The notes under the pieces are model-generated. The model ran no database searches and was not told the DNA's origin. It worked only from the letters and a program-made list of their open reading frames with translations. From Setaria digitata (taxonomy: Eukaryota > Nematoda > Chromadorea > Rhabditida > Setariidae): DNA of 64,000 nt. Position 1 is the stretch's first letter. Each line of letters opens with the position of its first letter. Position numbers and translations under genes: made by a program. The stretch spans positions 1-64,000 of the forward strand of contig RCAB01000265.1 of assembly GCA_003640385.1 (NCBI GenBank). Direction: 5' to 3'. Of this stretch, positions 54,301 to 58,415 are shown one piece after another.

Positions 54301-57300
54301 ACCGGTAGCAATTTACCAATTCCACAAGCAATCGTAAATATGAATGACATAATTTATGGGGTCATTACCATATATTTTTTAAAAAAGTAATTAAATGATT
54401 GAATCAGTATCAGTGCTATCATTAATCATTGACAGGCAATTTTTACAGAAGCATAATTTGGAAATTTCAATTCCAAAAGGCTAGCAGAAGCTAGGCTATG
54501 CTATGCAAGGTGGGATGTATTTAAAACGGATAATCAATCAAGCACCAGATATCTCTCTATCTCTCTCGTAATTCCCGAAATCGTAATTTGTAACTGATAT
54601 ATGACGTTTAATGCTGCGCAAAACAAAATTAGAATTCGAAATGATTATAAAAGTATTTTACTTATATTTCTCGCTCTTTTCTTTTGCATTGTCAAAAAAA
54701 AAAATATTTGAATATTTGAAAAATGACGATTATTTCAAATTTATTTTAATTCCTCTTTCTCAAAAAAAAAAAAAAAATCAGCTAAACGTGGAAAATTATT
54801 CAACGTATTGTTTCGTATCAACTTGCTTCCCTCGAAAATCATTTTTGATAGTTCAACAAATTATTTCAATTTTTTTAATTTGATCTTAACAAATTCGAAA
54901 GAAAAGCAATATTTGCAAATGGTATGAATTGAAATTTGAAAACCAACAGAAAAAAAAAGAGCAGATGAATTGAAAGTTGAAAAAAAAAACGTGAAATTGA
55001 AAAAGTTCCAAGTTCCGAACTATTCATCATTAAGCATTAATATTTCGACGATCAATAAAAAATATATGTAATTAATGAAATTACAATCTCTAATACTTCC
55101 TTATTTATAGCTTTACCCAGCTGTGCTTATAAAGAAGAAAAAAAAAGAAATTAAGGTCATTTCATTTGTTCTTCCATTCCAGTAAATTAATTTCATTTTA
55201 CCTTTATGGTCTCCCGCGTAACACCTGATGATCCCAGCGATGTTGTTGCTGCTGCTGTTACTGATGAGGCTGTTGTTGTTGTTGTTGTTGCTGTCGTTGT
55301 TGTTGTTGTTGTTGTTGTTGTTGCTATTGTTGCTGTTGCTGTTGCTGCCACAGCTGCTGCTGATGTTTTTCTTGACACTTTAGTGATGCCACCACCTTTT
55401 GGCTTCATTAATCCGGAAACTTTTCCGCCTTCATCATTATTTTGATTAAGTGATAACTTCGAATTTTTCATTTCAACTGCCGTACTTCTGCAACCATTTG
55501 CTGTTGTTTTGCCGGTTCCCATTGCTCCCACTGATGTATGTGTTCTACCCTAAAGTTGATCAAAAAACTGATTTAAAAAAAATACAAAAATTTTTAAATT
55601 CGAAAATTGAGTAAGAAAGAGGAAAAGAAAAAGGGAGAAAATTTGTTACCAAAAATTGAATTAAATAATTCATTAAAATCAGGAAATCAGCACATTACAA
55701 TGCACAATTCATTCAAGAAGACATATTTAAAATAAAAATATTTTGCAAAAAGAAGACAAGCGGAAAAGAAGAAATGTGCCAATTCCTTTCAATTCATGCA
55801 GAAAGTATCAAAGAAAAGTTTAACTTCTTTTTTTAAATTTCACATAAATCGAACAATTATATGGAGATAAAGTAAGGAAGAAAAAAAAACCACCGAAGCA
55901 TTCCCCGCAGGAAAATTCTAGTGGAAATTGAGATCTGAAGTTGAATAAAGAAAGATTTTATAGGCTGTAGTGAAGAGATCAATGATTTTTACCTAATTCT
56001 ACGATATTTTAAAAACTGAGAAACAAATCAAAACATTCCAAAAACTGGACCTATTAATGAGAAAAGGAAAATCATGAAAAATGATTGACAATAAGTTTAA
56101 ATTTTTTTAGCAACTGAAAACGAAAAAAAAATATCGACTTCTTCTACACCACTTCTCGTTTTCAAGTTTGTTCATAAGGAAACAAGTTATCATTTCAGTG
56201 CAAATTTTTAAAAGAAAAATTTCCGCTACTGTTCTTCAATAATAGAAAATAATATATTTTATTATTAAAATTAATCGATTATTAATTATAACTAACTGGT
56301 GTTAATAAATAATGGCAATAAATAATAATAATAATAACAATAATGATAATTAATAATAATAATAATAAATTATAATAGCAATGAAATAATAATACTAGCA
56401 ATATTACCAATAATAGTGAATAATAATAGTAGTAACTAATACTAATGATTAATAGAAGTAATAATAATTATAACAAGAATTCTTAATAGTAACAACAATC
56501 ATGATAGATCAGTGCACGCGTAACAGTAACAGACTACAGTTTAACATGGAAGGATACAGTAATGTAAGAACAGTAACAGTAATAGAATACAGTTTAACAT
56601 GGAAGGATACAGTAATGTAAGAACAGTACAGTATCAGAAGTATAGTACACTTTGTTGATAATTTATCACTTCATGATTGTTTCGCGCACATTCTACGCAA
56701 TATCCTCCCGTTATTTTACCCTTTCATTCTTCTTCCTTCTTCTCACTCAGCTTTCCTTCTCCTTCCTGCTCTTCCTGTTCCTCTTCGTCTACCTATCCCT
56801 CCTCTTTGTTTTCCTCCACTTTCCTTCTTGCTCTTCCTCTTCGCTTCCTCCTCCTCCCTCTTCTTCCTTCTCCTCTCTTCCTTCTCTTGAAAAAGATGGG
56901 AGATGAGAGAATTTTTCGACTTGAAGGAGAGCCGAAAAGTGATTTGTAAAAAGAATGGGATGGGATGAGTTGAGGGAAGTATCTGTTCGAATCCCCGCGG
57001 ACTTTCCCTTTGCCTTTTTTCATTTTTTGCAAAAATTCGAAACAAAACAGGCCGACAAAGAGACGAGCGAGCAGAGCAATAATTGGCCAAAGAATTGGCA
57101 AATCGATGAGTTAAATTTGCTAATAAAAACCACAAAATGCATTTTGGCTTTGATGCGCTATGCGAACGTTTTGCGTCAGTAGCATGAGATGGAAGAAAGT
57201 CTTTGGAAGGGAGGAAAGTTTGTTGGACCGAAGTTTCCACTAGCTGCAGCAAGCACTTTCCATCTCTCTTCCTTCTGGTTTGTCTCCTCAACTCTCAACT

Positions 57301-58415
57301 CTTTCTCGAGAATGAAAAGAGATTTGCTGACTCAAACTGAACTTTTTGAACTCAAACTGAAAATGAATGAGAGTTCTTTTTTCTTTCTTATTCGTGCAGC
57401 TGTTCACACTTTACTCATACTTGCTGGTTTTAATTGATGCATCGAATTTCGCTTCTCATTATTATAGGGCTGAAAAGTGCTGCAAGAGAAGTTTCAATGA
57501 GGAGTGACCAGTGGTAATAGGGAGGAGGTAAGGTAGAAGTGACCACTGGCAGTAATCGATGTGTAAAATCAGAGCAACTGGAAATGATCACTGTGTAATA
57601 TTGAAGGGAGAGGAGAGGAACTAGTGCGAACATCAAAGAAAGGTTGAAGTGACCGATGGGCTGCGCCAAAAGTAAAAGAAAGTGACCGATAGAGAGACTT
57701 GAAGCAAAATGGAAACAAACTAAATCTCTAAATCGAGATCAGGAAATATTACAAAATGGTAGGTGGATGAAATGAAGTAGTCTGAAACAGACTAGACTTC
57801 AGTAACAGAATAGATTCTAGTTGGGAAATTTGTACAAAATAGTAAAATAGAGTTCAGGAAATTGGTCAGGAAACTGTTGAATTAGAAATAATGGAATAAG
57901 TTTTATGCAAAAAACAGACCTTATCCTTATTTCCGCCGAAGAACTTAATTTTGAGCATCTTTTGATTGTTGGTCGATGAATCGGTAGCGCTACCTGATGT
58001 TGAAGTTGAAGGTGCTGTACCAGTGGTAGATGGAATTGAGGTATATGTTCCAGAACTAGCTAATGAGCTACTTCGAGATGATGGCCTCGATTGTTCATTA
58101 TTGTTCGATCTATACTTATAAAATTTAATTCAAATTATGCATGGTATTGACACTTTGCCTAAGTATCTAAATATATAATTAAATATTTAAATAATTCTTA
58201 TCCTAAAAAGAATCACCAATAACGATAAAACGTTAAAGTAAAAAAAAAAATCCATATTTTAAATAGATTATCGGACGTTAAATACGTCATTTAGTACCCC
58301 GCAGTTTTGATTGTTGGCGGACGAACACGTACGACCGGTGCACGAAGTGCTGAAGCTTTCGGCGATGTAAGTTTAGATGTAGTTCCGGTTGCGCTTGTTG
58401 TTTGAAACGGATATC
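14359..58415 (-). CDS. unc-53: UNC-53 / Neuron Navigator orthologue (5' partial, spliced)
   Basis: A large cytoskeletal regulator. UNC-53/NAV proteins steer axon, muscle-precursor and excretory-canal outgrowth along the body axis by coupling actin regulators and microtubules. I place 33 exons, listed separately, whose phases all agree; joined they give about 1905 residues and a TAA at 14359-14361. Blocks collinear with C. elegans UNC-53, as I recall that sequence, include LKIKFFGGKNKD, SSEEDSAYAGFGSSSP, ILAVKGIAAP, PTVGVVSPMMSHR, SSSLSSGIS, HPSLESVTSHRSSMSSSSK, RSSFSKFTK, DSALTDVRLDALDKAREVD, GATGIGKSNLARLLA, GPYVICTVNR and GRCGSFEDPTDFV. The order is a Ser/Thr/Pro-rich linker (residues 1-1165), coiled coils (about 1166-1267 and 1367-1440), then the AAA+ module and C-terminal domain (about 1580-1905). 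The N-terminal CH domain is not seen within the window, so the 5' end is missing. The low-complexity linker is longer than the matching part of the C. elegans protein. Confidence 0.95.
14897..15044 (-). CDS. unc-53: unc-53 exon dd
   Basis: Acceptor AATTGTAG|TTT, donor GAAG|GTTATT. It encodes FIEKANSRDVTIGPRLFLQC, PLSVAQSREWFIKLWNQMII and PYMIKVAKEG, nearly identical in pattern to FIEKTNSVDVTVGPRACLNC and SREWFIRLWNENFIPYLE. Confidence 0.95.
15216..15395 (-). CDS. unc-53: unc-53 exon cc
   Basis: Acceptor TTTTTAG|GTT, donor TCC|GTAAGT; 60 codons, phase 0. It encodes VQHNFRMFLLPNNMDAIRGY, MGRFLRRRILESEFGGDERS and SPELYRIIEFLPRVLSSVNS. The FLRRRI segment aligns with C. elegans YLRRRA and is the likely arginine-finger or sensor-2 region. 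Confidence 0.95.
15629..15811 (-). CDS. unc-53: unc-53 exon bb, Walker-B-like and sensor 1
   Basis: Acceptor AATATAG|GTA, donor GAG|GTAACT; 61 codons. It encodes VQKQLESLLRSTKPIIILLD followed by NIQRHRIAF, then KEGPYVICTVNRASQLPELE. The Walker-B-like strand is IIILLDN: the Asp is present, but the position of the usual catalytic Glu is Asn, as in C. elegans (ILDN). The Asn of CTVNR is the sensor-1 candidate. Confidence 0.95.
16043..16290 (-). CDS. unc-53: unc-53 exon aa, AAA+ Walker A
   Basis: Acceptor TTATAG|GT, donor CAA|GTTAGT. It encodes VTQRSVDGLVMDCLFPHSTV and NRRIVLFGATGIGKSNLARL. The P-loop GATGIGKS is identical to that of C. elegans and places this exon at the nucleotide-binding site of the AAA+ module. 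The exon ends with a negatively charged DDDNDRNMAQ. Confidence 0.96.
17255..17426 (-). CDS. unc-53: unc-53 exon z
   Basis: Acceptor ACTTTCAG|GAC, donor AGGG|GTAAGT. It encodes DYMTKIDSNRALELNSRESI, IGYEFGDFIRDIESN and DVLAHNLDIRIYLRG, matching VYLSRIDVEHQLGIDARDSILGYQIGELRR. Confidence 0.93.
17683..17840 (-). CDS. unc-53: unc-53 exon y
   Basis: Acceptor TATCTCAG|GA, donor GAT|GTCAGT. It encodes GTNGLKVTVSVDFSGLLRPR, EVSIGFIPLPSLSTTWENFD and SDLFRLFD, aligning with NSIKVTVNVDIAG and SCWKDIDVSILGLFE. This begins the conserved domain that precedes the ATPase. Confidence 0.9.
18097..18250 (-). CDS. unc-53: unc-53 exon x
   Basis: Acceptor TTCTCCAG|AAT, donor GGAA|GTAAGC. It encodes NENKILKQNYTMLERRMRAE, SRASSQQSLPTLPDDDPVYE and LPPTGERCLTG. 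The coiled coil ends here and leads into a linker with the conserved acidic DDDPVYE (C. elegans DDEHVYD). Confidence 0.92.
18423..18570 (-). CDS. unc-53: unc-53 exon w, coiled coil
   Basis: Acceptor TTTTTCAG|A, donor AAG|GTAAAA. It encodes LDELETVPQVVELKKQLEDK and DSALTDVRLDALDKAREVDF, closely matching IELKQELKERDSALYEVRLDNLDRAREVDVL. It is predicted to be a coiled coil. Confidence 0.95.
18661..18794 (-). CDS. unc-53: unc-53 exon v
   Basis: Acceptor TTTTTAG|ATC, donor AGCAG|GTCACT. It encodes IRSSFSKFTKSKKAKSCSVS and DAEHSPMHTSGSPSSLKPIS, matching RSSLSKFTKKKNKNYDEAHM. The longer open frame running past the donor into the next intron is not needed; splicing restores ISGSASR-LDELE. Confidence 0.92.
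19124..19144 (-). CDS. unc-53: candidate 21-nt cassette microexon
   Basis: Bounded by TTTATACAG|ACC and CAG|GTAATTCC. It is exactly seven codons in phase 0 (TASVDCQ), with introns of 332 and 329 nt on either side. It sits precisely between exon u (ending KKSW) and exon v (starting IRSS), where the C. elegans protein reads straight through (KKSWIRSS). Inclusion would add a Thr/Ser/Cys-bearing heptapeptide inside a conserved basic block. Confidence 0.6.
19477..19620 (-). CDS. unc-53: unc-53 exon u
   Basis: Acceptor GTTTTAG|CAA, donor TGG|GTAAGT; 48 codons, phase 0. It encodes QDGAGELLRHPSLESVTSHR, SSMSSSSKGSKTDKSSLNSF and GKQGKKSW, almost identical to C. elegans. The 3' splice site is duplicated: a second TTTTAG|CAAGATG lies 13 nt upstream, but using it would shift the frame. 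Confidence 0.95.
19781..19903 (-). CDS. unc-53: unc-53 exon t
   Basis: Acceptor ATTTTAG|AAA, donor TCG|GTTTGT; phase 0 at both ends. It encodes KDEVLKLRAEIEQLRVMSIN, which ends the coiled coil, then AGVNVSGIATITQRKSSSPQ. It is the counterpart of EEAIRFRQDIAHLRDISNHL. Confidence 0.92.
20265..20447 (-). CDS. unc-53: unc-53 exon s, coiled coil
   Basis: Acceptor ATTTTAG|ATG, donor AAG|GTAATA; 61 codons, phase 0 at both ends. It encodes MEEKYEAEIRKLNREMQAYR, then ITKLTAKHDGYNHIIQLFES and KLQLMAKHVESLQSKSQL. The heptad-like hydrophobic spacing indicates a coiled coil. It matches LNEKYEHAIRDMARDLECYK. Its first codon happens to be ATG. Confidence 0.95.
20903..21041 (-). CDS. unc-53: unc-53 exon r
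   Basis: Acceptor AATTCAG|A, donor TCG|GTATTA. It encodes TPQMKTSRYAESGYLSATSK, EANDSQISLTSSSN and SLYSS, collinear with SAKSEMGSQLSLASTTAYGS. It ends in phase 0 immediately before the coiled-coil exon. Confidence 0.9.
21418..21523 (-). CDS. unc-53: unc-53 exon q
   Basis: Acceptor CTTTCAG|GC, donor GTGAG|GTATGT. It encodes SSLSSRKSQTENVYANYIHR and then DANLQLHKLSDDGV, matching the C. elegans FQLHRLSDEK block. Confidence 0.92.
22223..22248. repeat. (GA)n microsatellite
   Basis: About 13 GA dinucleotides within an intron of unc-53, flanked by further purine-rich sequence. Confidence 0.85.
22700..22942 (-). CDS. unc-53: unc-53 exon p
   Basis: Acceptor TTTTCTAG|CT, donor AAAG|GTGGTT. It encodes RRSVSLSSAGMSRSMVLVSG, a Cys/Ser-rich stretch with SSQPSTPDNTPNCRIGSRSP, and VIKHIPLSIAAQIPTIERVG. 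It is longer and less conserved than its neighbours. An alternative donor at TTG|GTACAAG would keep the same phase. Confidence 0.82.
22943..24422 (-). other. unc-53 intron p-o
   Basis: A 1.5-kb AT-rich intron with several poly-A/T runs. A hydrophobic open frame at 23519-23725 on the minus strand lacks conserved sequence and is not counted as an exon. Confidence 0.7.
24423..24562 (-). CDS. unc-53: unc-53 exon o
   Basis: Acceptor ATTTCAG|G, donor GCTG|GTCTGT. It encodes LAAVGQETSATTLAMVSPRH and LPQQSIEHALANRHSVAG, in the position of the C. elegans HRMAALLSPRRVPN segment. The plus-strand open frame over the same bases is a shadow. Confidence 0.85.
24947..25034 (-). CDS. unc-53: unc-53 exon n
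   Basis: Acceptor ATTTCAG|GA, donor CG|GTATCT. It encodes FTSMAGYHSLDRKTHLLNYY and RMPDDSPY, matching FHSLDRKCHLQEF. It carries two overhanging bases at both ends. Confidence 0.92.
25035..27349 (-). other. unc-53 intron n-m
   Basis: A 2.3-kb intron. It holds imperfect GATAAT/GATGAT repeats (about 25836-25895), poly-A tracts and no supported exon. The phases of the flanking exons already agree. Confidence 0.7.
27350..27527 (-). CDS. unc-53: unc-53 exon m
   Basis: Acceptor TTCTTAG|GCT, donor CCAG|GTAATT. It encodes ASPRYNDCGQHAVYHTLGG, LTLSDDGDTLCVRSGTTRGS and LRMPSKQDHQ, collinear with SPGYSSYSPHLSVSADKDTMS. The composition is more balanced than the flanking introns. Confidence 0.9.
28665..28941 (-). 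CDS. unc-53: unc-53 exon l
   Basis: Acceptor CTTTACAG|T, donor CAG|GTAAGC. It encodes SLSDYPMVATAAAAAAYGK with an Ala tract from GCN repeats, a Gln-rich stretch, HPKRSSSASQSHSG, and ERENIDQLLQKCRTNYRGIA, which matches AEQENVYKLLSQCRTSQRGAA. The exon ends in phase 0. Confidence 0.92.
29380..29580. repeat. imperfect AT-rich repeats
   Basis: Repeated variants of CTAA-TAATTTAATTATA followed by AGTGATAAAAA occur at least three times at irregular spacing. This looks like a decayed tandem array. Confidence 0.5.
29908..29948. repeat. CT-rich microsatellite
   Basis: Imperfect CTCTCT run. Together with the GA run 300 bp to the right it forms a complementary pair that could pair intramolecularly. Confidence 0.75.
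30049..30136. repeat. GC-rich internal duplication, about 56-bp spacing
   Basis: Two copies of a GGGAGAAGGACCGC-CAGTCGGG-type segment, the first from about 30049 and the second from about 30105, in a G-rich island. The 106-codon plus-strand frame across it ends in GA-repeat-derived Arg/Glu and is not a convincing gene. Confidence 0.55.
30261..30306. repeat. (GA)n microsatellite
   Basis: A nearly pure GA run of about 46 bp, interrupted once by GGG. Confidence 0.9.
30494..30961. repeat. nine-copy 52-bp tandem array
   Basis: Units start at 30494, 30546, 30598, 30650, 30702, 30754, 30806, 30858 and 30910. The copies are essentially identical except the last, which has GGTGG for GACGG and then diverges. 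Each unit contains the short stem TTCTC-GT-GAGAA, the palindromes TACGTA and GAATTC, and is much richer in G+C than the surrounding intron. There are no spacers between units. The near-identity implies recent expansion or homogenisation. Confidence 0.95.
31901..31978 (-). CDS. unc-53: unc-53 exon k
   Basis: A 78-nt exon. Acceptor TATTTTCAG|C, donor GGGAG|GTTTGC. It encodes FEDSSSLSSGISENFEDIS followed by TDDLTG, nearly identical to FEDSSSLSSGISDNNELDDISTDDLSG. The join to exon j across 10 kb is in frame and reproduces the conserved order, so no exon is required in between. Confidence 0.93.
32960..33220. repeat. imperfect CAT/ATC trinucleotide repeat
   Basis: Irregular CATCAC, TATCATCA and ACTATC runs. 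They yield a His/Tyr/Ser-rich plus-strand open frame of 134 codons (32820-33224) that I regard as repeat-derived. Confidence 0.6.
34052..34124. repeat. perfect 20-bp inverted repeat, 33-nt loop
   Basis: The arm AAGATTATTTATTAACTCAG at 34052-34071 is exactly complementary to the arm at 34105-34124. The 33-nt loop is pyrimidine-rich on the plus strand. A transcript of either strand could fold into a clean hairpin. Function is unknown. Confidence 0.85.
35381..35766. other. assembly join: duplicated contig ends around N at 35592
   Basis: Positions 35381-35553 are repeated almost exactly at 35593-35765, separated by a poly-A run and a single N at 35592. A second N stands at 35766. The structure is that of two overlapping contigs placed end to end without merging. 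Confidence 0.85.
35517..35836. other. assembly join: duplication around N at 35766
   Basis: The AACTGATATCTATTTCAAG segment with its following poly-T/poly-A (from 35517) recurs after the N, from 35767, with one base missing. This is again typical of an unmerged overlap with homopolymer length errors. Confidence 0.8.
35870..36011. other. assembly join: duplication around N at 35939
   Basis: Sequence 35870-35938 is repeated at 35943-36011 with one mismatch (TTCACAG versus TTCGCAG), separated by the N at 35939. Confidence 0.85.
36808..36945. other. assembly join: duplication around N at 36877
   Basis: Sequence 36808-36876 is repeated at 36878-36945 with a one-base difference in a poly-A run, separated by the N at 36877. 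Confidence 0.85.
37009..37194 (+). pseudogene. isolated open frame with SH3-like C-terminal motif
   Basis: This plus-strand stretch is markedly richer in G+C than the AT-rich intron around it. Its frame contains GTRLIAKAEPSLEIVPC and then ESGQAESVVPSNYLEPIR. VPSNYLEPI is typical of the last strand of SH3 domains, but the conserved Trp-Trp and the N-terminal ALYDY are absent. It may be a fragment of a processed or decayed gene, one exon of a nested gene, or chance. Confidence 0.3.
37262..37288. repeat. CT-rich microsatellite
   Basis: A poly-C and CT run of about 27 bp, next to the SH3-like frame. Confidence 0.8.
42069..42198 (-). CDS. unc-53: unc-53 exon j
   Basis: Acceptor TTTTACAG|AT, donor ATAG|GTTTGT. 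It encodes DVSNGYMSEGGITVYARKMQ and then a charged helix with RFKEGLEAVRDSMRHRKHD, aligning with SSGYTSDAGVAMCAKMREKLKEYDDM. It is followed by the longest intron of the gene (10,090 nt as assembled). Confidence 0.92.
42199..45519 (-). other. unc-53 intron j-i
   Basis: A 3.3-kb intron. It holds imperfect CTA/ACT-type triplets (44450-44770) and a long AAT-rich block (45050-45356). No exon is supported. Confidence 0.7.
45050..45356. repeat. AAT/ATT trinucleotide-rich block
   Basis: About 300 bp made almost wholly of ATTATT, AATAAT and TTATAATT variants on both strands, with many short inverted repeats. It lies about 150 bp inside the intron from the exon i donor. Confidence 0.85.
45520..45672 (-). 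CDS. unc-53: unc-53 exon i
   Basis: Acceptor CTTGTAG|GA, donor CTG|GTAAGTA. It encodes TLRDSSTSDDSLDSIS and PHRPSGYLSEGESLF, the first of two SGY-LSEG type motifs (C. elegans SSGYTSDAG). It ends in a one-base overhang completed by the next exon. Confidence 0.9.
45673..47317 (-). other. unc-53 intron i-h
   Basis: A 1.6-kb intron, mostly AT-rich. A more balanced stretch at about 46580-46730 has no open frame of interest. Confidence 0.65.
47318..47556 (-). CDS. unc-53: unc-53 exon h with SH3-ligand-like motif
   Basis: Acceptor TTATAG|A, donor AATG|GTAATT. The junction with exon g creates APPVPVR, a PxxPx[RK] class II SH3-ligand pattern. IIPLVPPSYNVVVRNTKI follows, comparable to VPLKMTSIRQPPTYDVLLKQGKI. 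UNC-53 is reported to bind SH3 adaptors (SEM-5/GRB2 and ABI-1), which suits this region. Confidence 0.9.
48108..48252 (-). CDS. unc-53: unc-53 exon g
   Basis: Acceptor ATTTAG|AT, donor CC|GTAAGTTA. In the frame set by exon f it reads GDNQSDTSTTSGSRDSDN, then an Asn/Ser-rich stretch ending VVALDKKAP. A methionine-started open frame in another register overlaps it but does not fit the phases. Confidence 0.85.
48395..48758 (-). CDS. unc-53: unc-53 exon f
   Basis: Acceptor ATTACAG|GAA, donor ACAG|GTGCTT. It opens with ESKPILAVKGIAAPKVAA (C. elegans EEKPTLAVKGVKSTAKK) and ends with SPTVGVVSPMMSHRVIKSP (TQPTIGVVSPIMAHKKL). Between them is a Ser/Thr/Pro-rich insert longer than in C. elegans. The open frame on the opposite strand is a shadow. 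Confidence 0.92.
48759..50479 (-). other. unc-53 intron f-e
   Basis: A 1.7-kb AT-rich intron with poly-A/T runs. The short open frames at 49771-49974 and 50074-50334 (minus strand) are Phe-rich products of poly-T tracts. Confidence 0.7.
50480..50730 (-). CDS. unc-53: unc-53 exon e
   Basis: Acceptor GTTACAG|AT, donor CAT|GTATGT. It contains SKSSEEDSAYAGFGSSSP, a close match to SKSSEEESGYAGFNSTSP. A Ser-rich run follows, then HPRTRGLSALSFQHSTG and the proline motif IQPPPSPH. An alternative acceptor 13 nt upstream (start 50743) would give phase 0, which does not fit exon d. Confidence 0.88.
51256..51381 (-). CDS. unc-53: tentative unc-53 orphan exon, 42 codons
   Basis: The frame is bounded by TTTCTGTAG|CG and CACGT|GTAAGTAT. 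It is exactly 126 nt and symmetrical (phase 1 to phase 1), so it can be included or skipped without frame loss. The peptide (for example ENLRTMRFNAEVFRETFKP, then QMRRRFHVISRNST) is rich in Arg/Phe/Asn, unlike the Ser/Thr/Pro-rich neighbours, and has no counterpart that I recall in C. elegans UNC-53. It could be a lineage-specific cassette exon, an alternative first exon, or chance. Confidence 0.45.
51511..51694 (-). CDS. unc-53: unc-53 exon d, Ser-rich
   Basis: Acceptor TTTACAG|GTT. The proposed donor CAAAC|GTTTCA is weak but gives the phase needed by both possible next exons. It encodes a poly-Ser run followed by LQGVKRPSSRTIQSSGAQLR, aligning with the SGLKPPTSKLGSATSMSKL region. The 3' boundary is the least certain of the well-matched exons. 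Confidence 0.75.
51695..55201 (-). other. unc-53 intron d-c
   Basis: A 3.5-kb intron with AT-rich sequence and poly-A tracts throughout. Nothing supportable is seen. The phase-0 exon join across it is consistent. Confidence 0.7.
55202..55549 (-). CDS. unc-53: unc-53 exon c with poly-Thr tract
   Basis: Acceptor CTTTAG|GGT, donor AAG|GTAAAA; phase 0 at both ends, 116 codons. It includes VSGLMKPKGGGITKVSRKTS, which matches the SGLKPP-type basic repeats, then Ala/Thr low complexity with a run of ten Thr, one Ala and six Thr encoded mainly by ACA triplets. The antisense poly-Val frame over the same DNA is a shadow. Confidence 0.88.
56280..56480. repeat. AAT-rich repeat block
   Basis: Imperfect AATAATAAT runs similar to the block in the j-i intron. 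Confidence 0.75.
56522..56632. repeat. 53-bp tandem duplication
   Basis: Two copies of a unit carrying TACAGTTTAACATGGAAGG, with the motif at 56535 and 56588. The copies have small differences at the left end. Confidence 0.8.
57920..58109 (-). CDS. unc-53: unc-53 exon b
   Basis: Acceptor GTATAG|AT, donor AAG|GTCTGT. It encodes SNNNEQSRPSRSSS, a Ser/Thr-rich run and the conserved MLKIKFFGGKNKDK at its end (C. elegans MLKLKLFSSKNP). It contains TSIP, which fits the [ST]-x-I-P pattern used by proteins that bind microtubule-tip EB proteins. The exon ends in phase 0. Confidence 0.85.
58298..58415 (-). CDS. unc-53: unc-53 exon a (first one identified)
   Basis: Acceptor CTCCTAG|GA, donor GG|GTACTA (weak). 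It begins with two carried bases and ends with two left over. It encodes a Thr/Ser/Pro-rich stretch including LTSPKASALRAPVVRVRPP, which matches the RPQTQLVRVATTTKIGSS region of UNC-53. It is the most 5' exon I can support. The donor is non-consensus, but the phase fits the next exon (GG+A gives Gly). Confidence 0.75.

Larger units (their letters stand above)
55550..57919 (-). other. unc-53 intron c-b with GC-rich island
   Basis: A 2.4-kb intron containing an AAT-rich block (56280-56480), a 53-bp tandem duplication (56522-56632), a CT-rich tract (56715-56885) and a more balanced region (56930-57480) that may hold a promoter or alternative first exon. Confidence 0.6.

Noticed and set aside
56970..56995. 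tRNA T-arm-like GTTCGAATCCC
   Set aside because: No matching acceptor stem, D-arm or anticodon arm could be found within about 75 nt upstream.
56743..57291. 182-codon minus-strand open frame (Arg/Lys/Glu-rich end)
   Set aside because: Half of it is the complement of a CT-rich tract, the composition is low complexity, no domain is seen, and the flanking unc-53 exons already join in phase 0.
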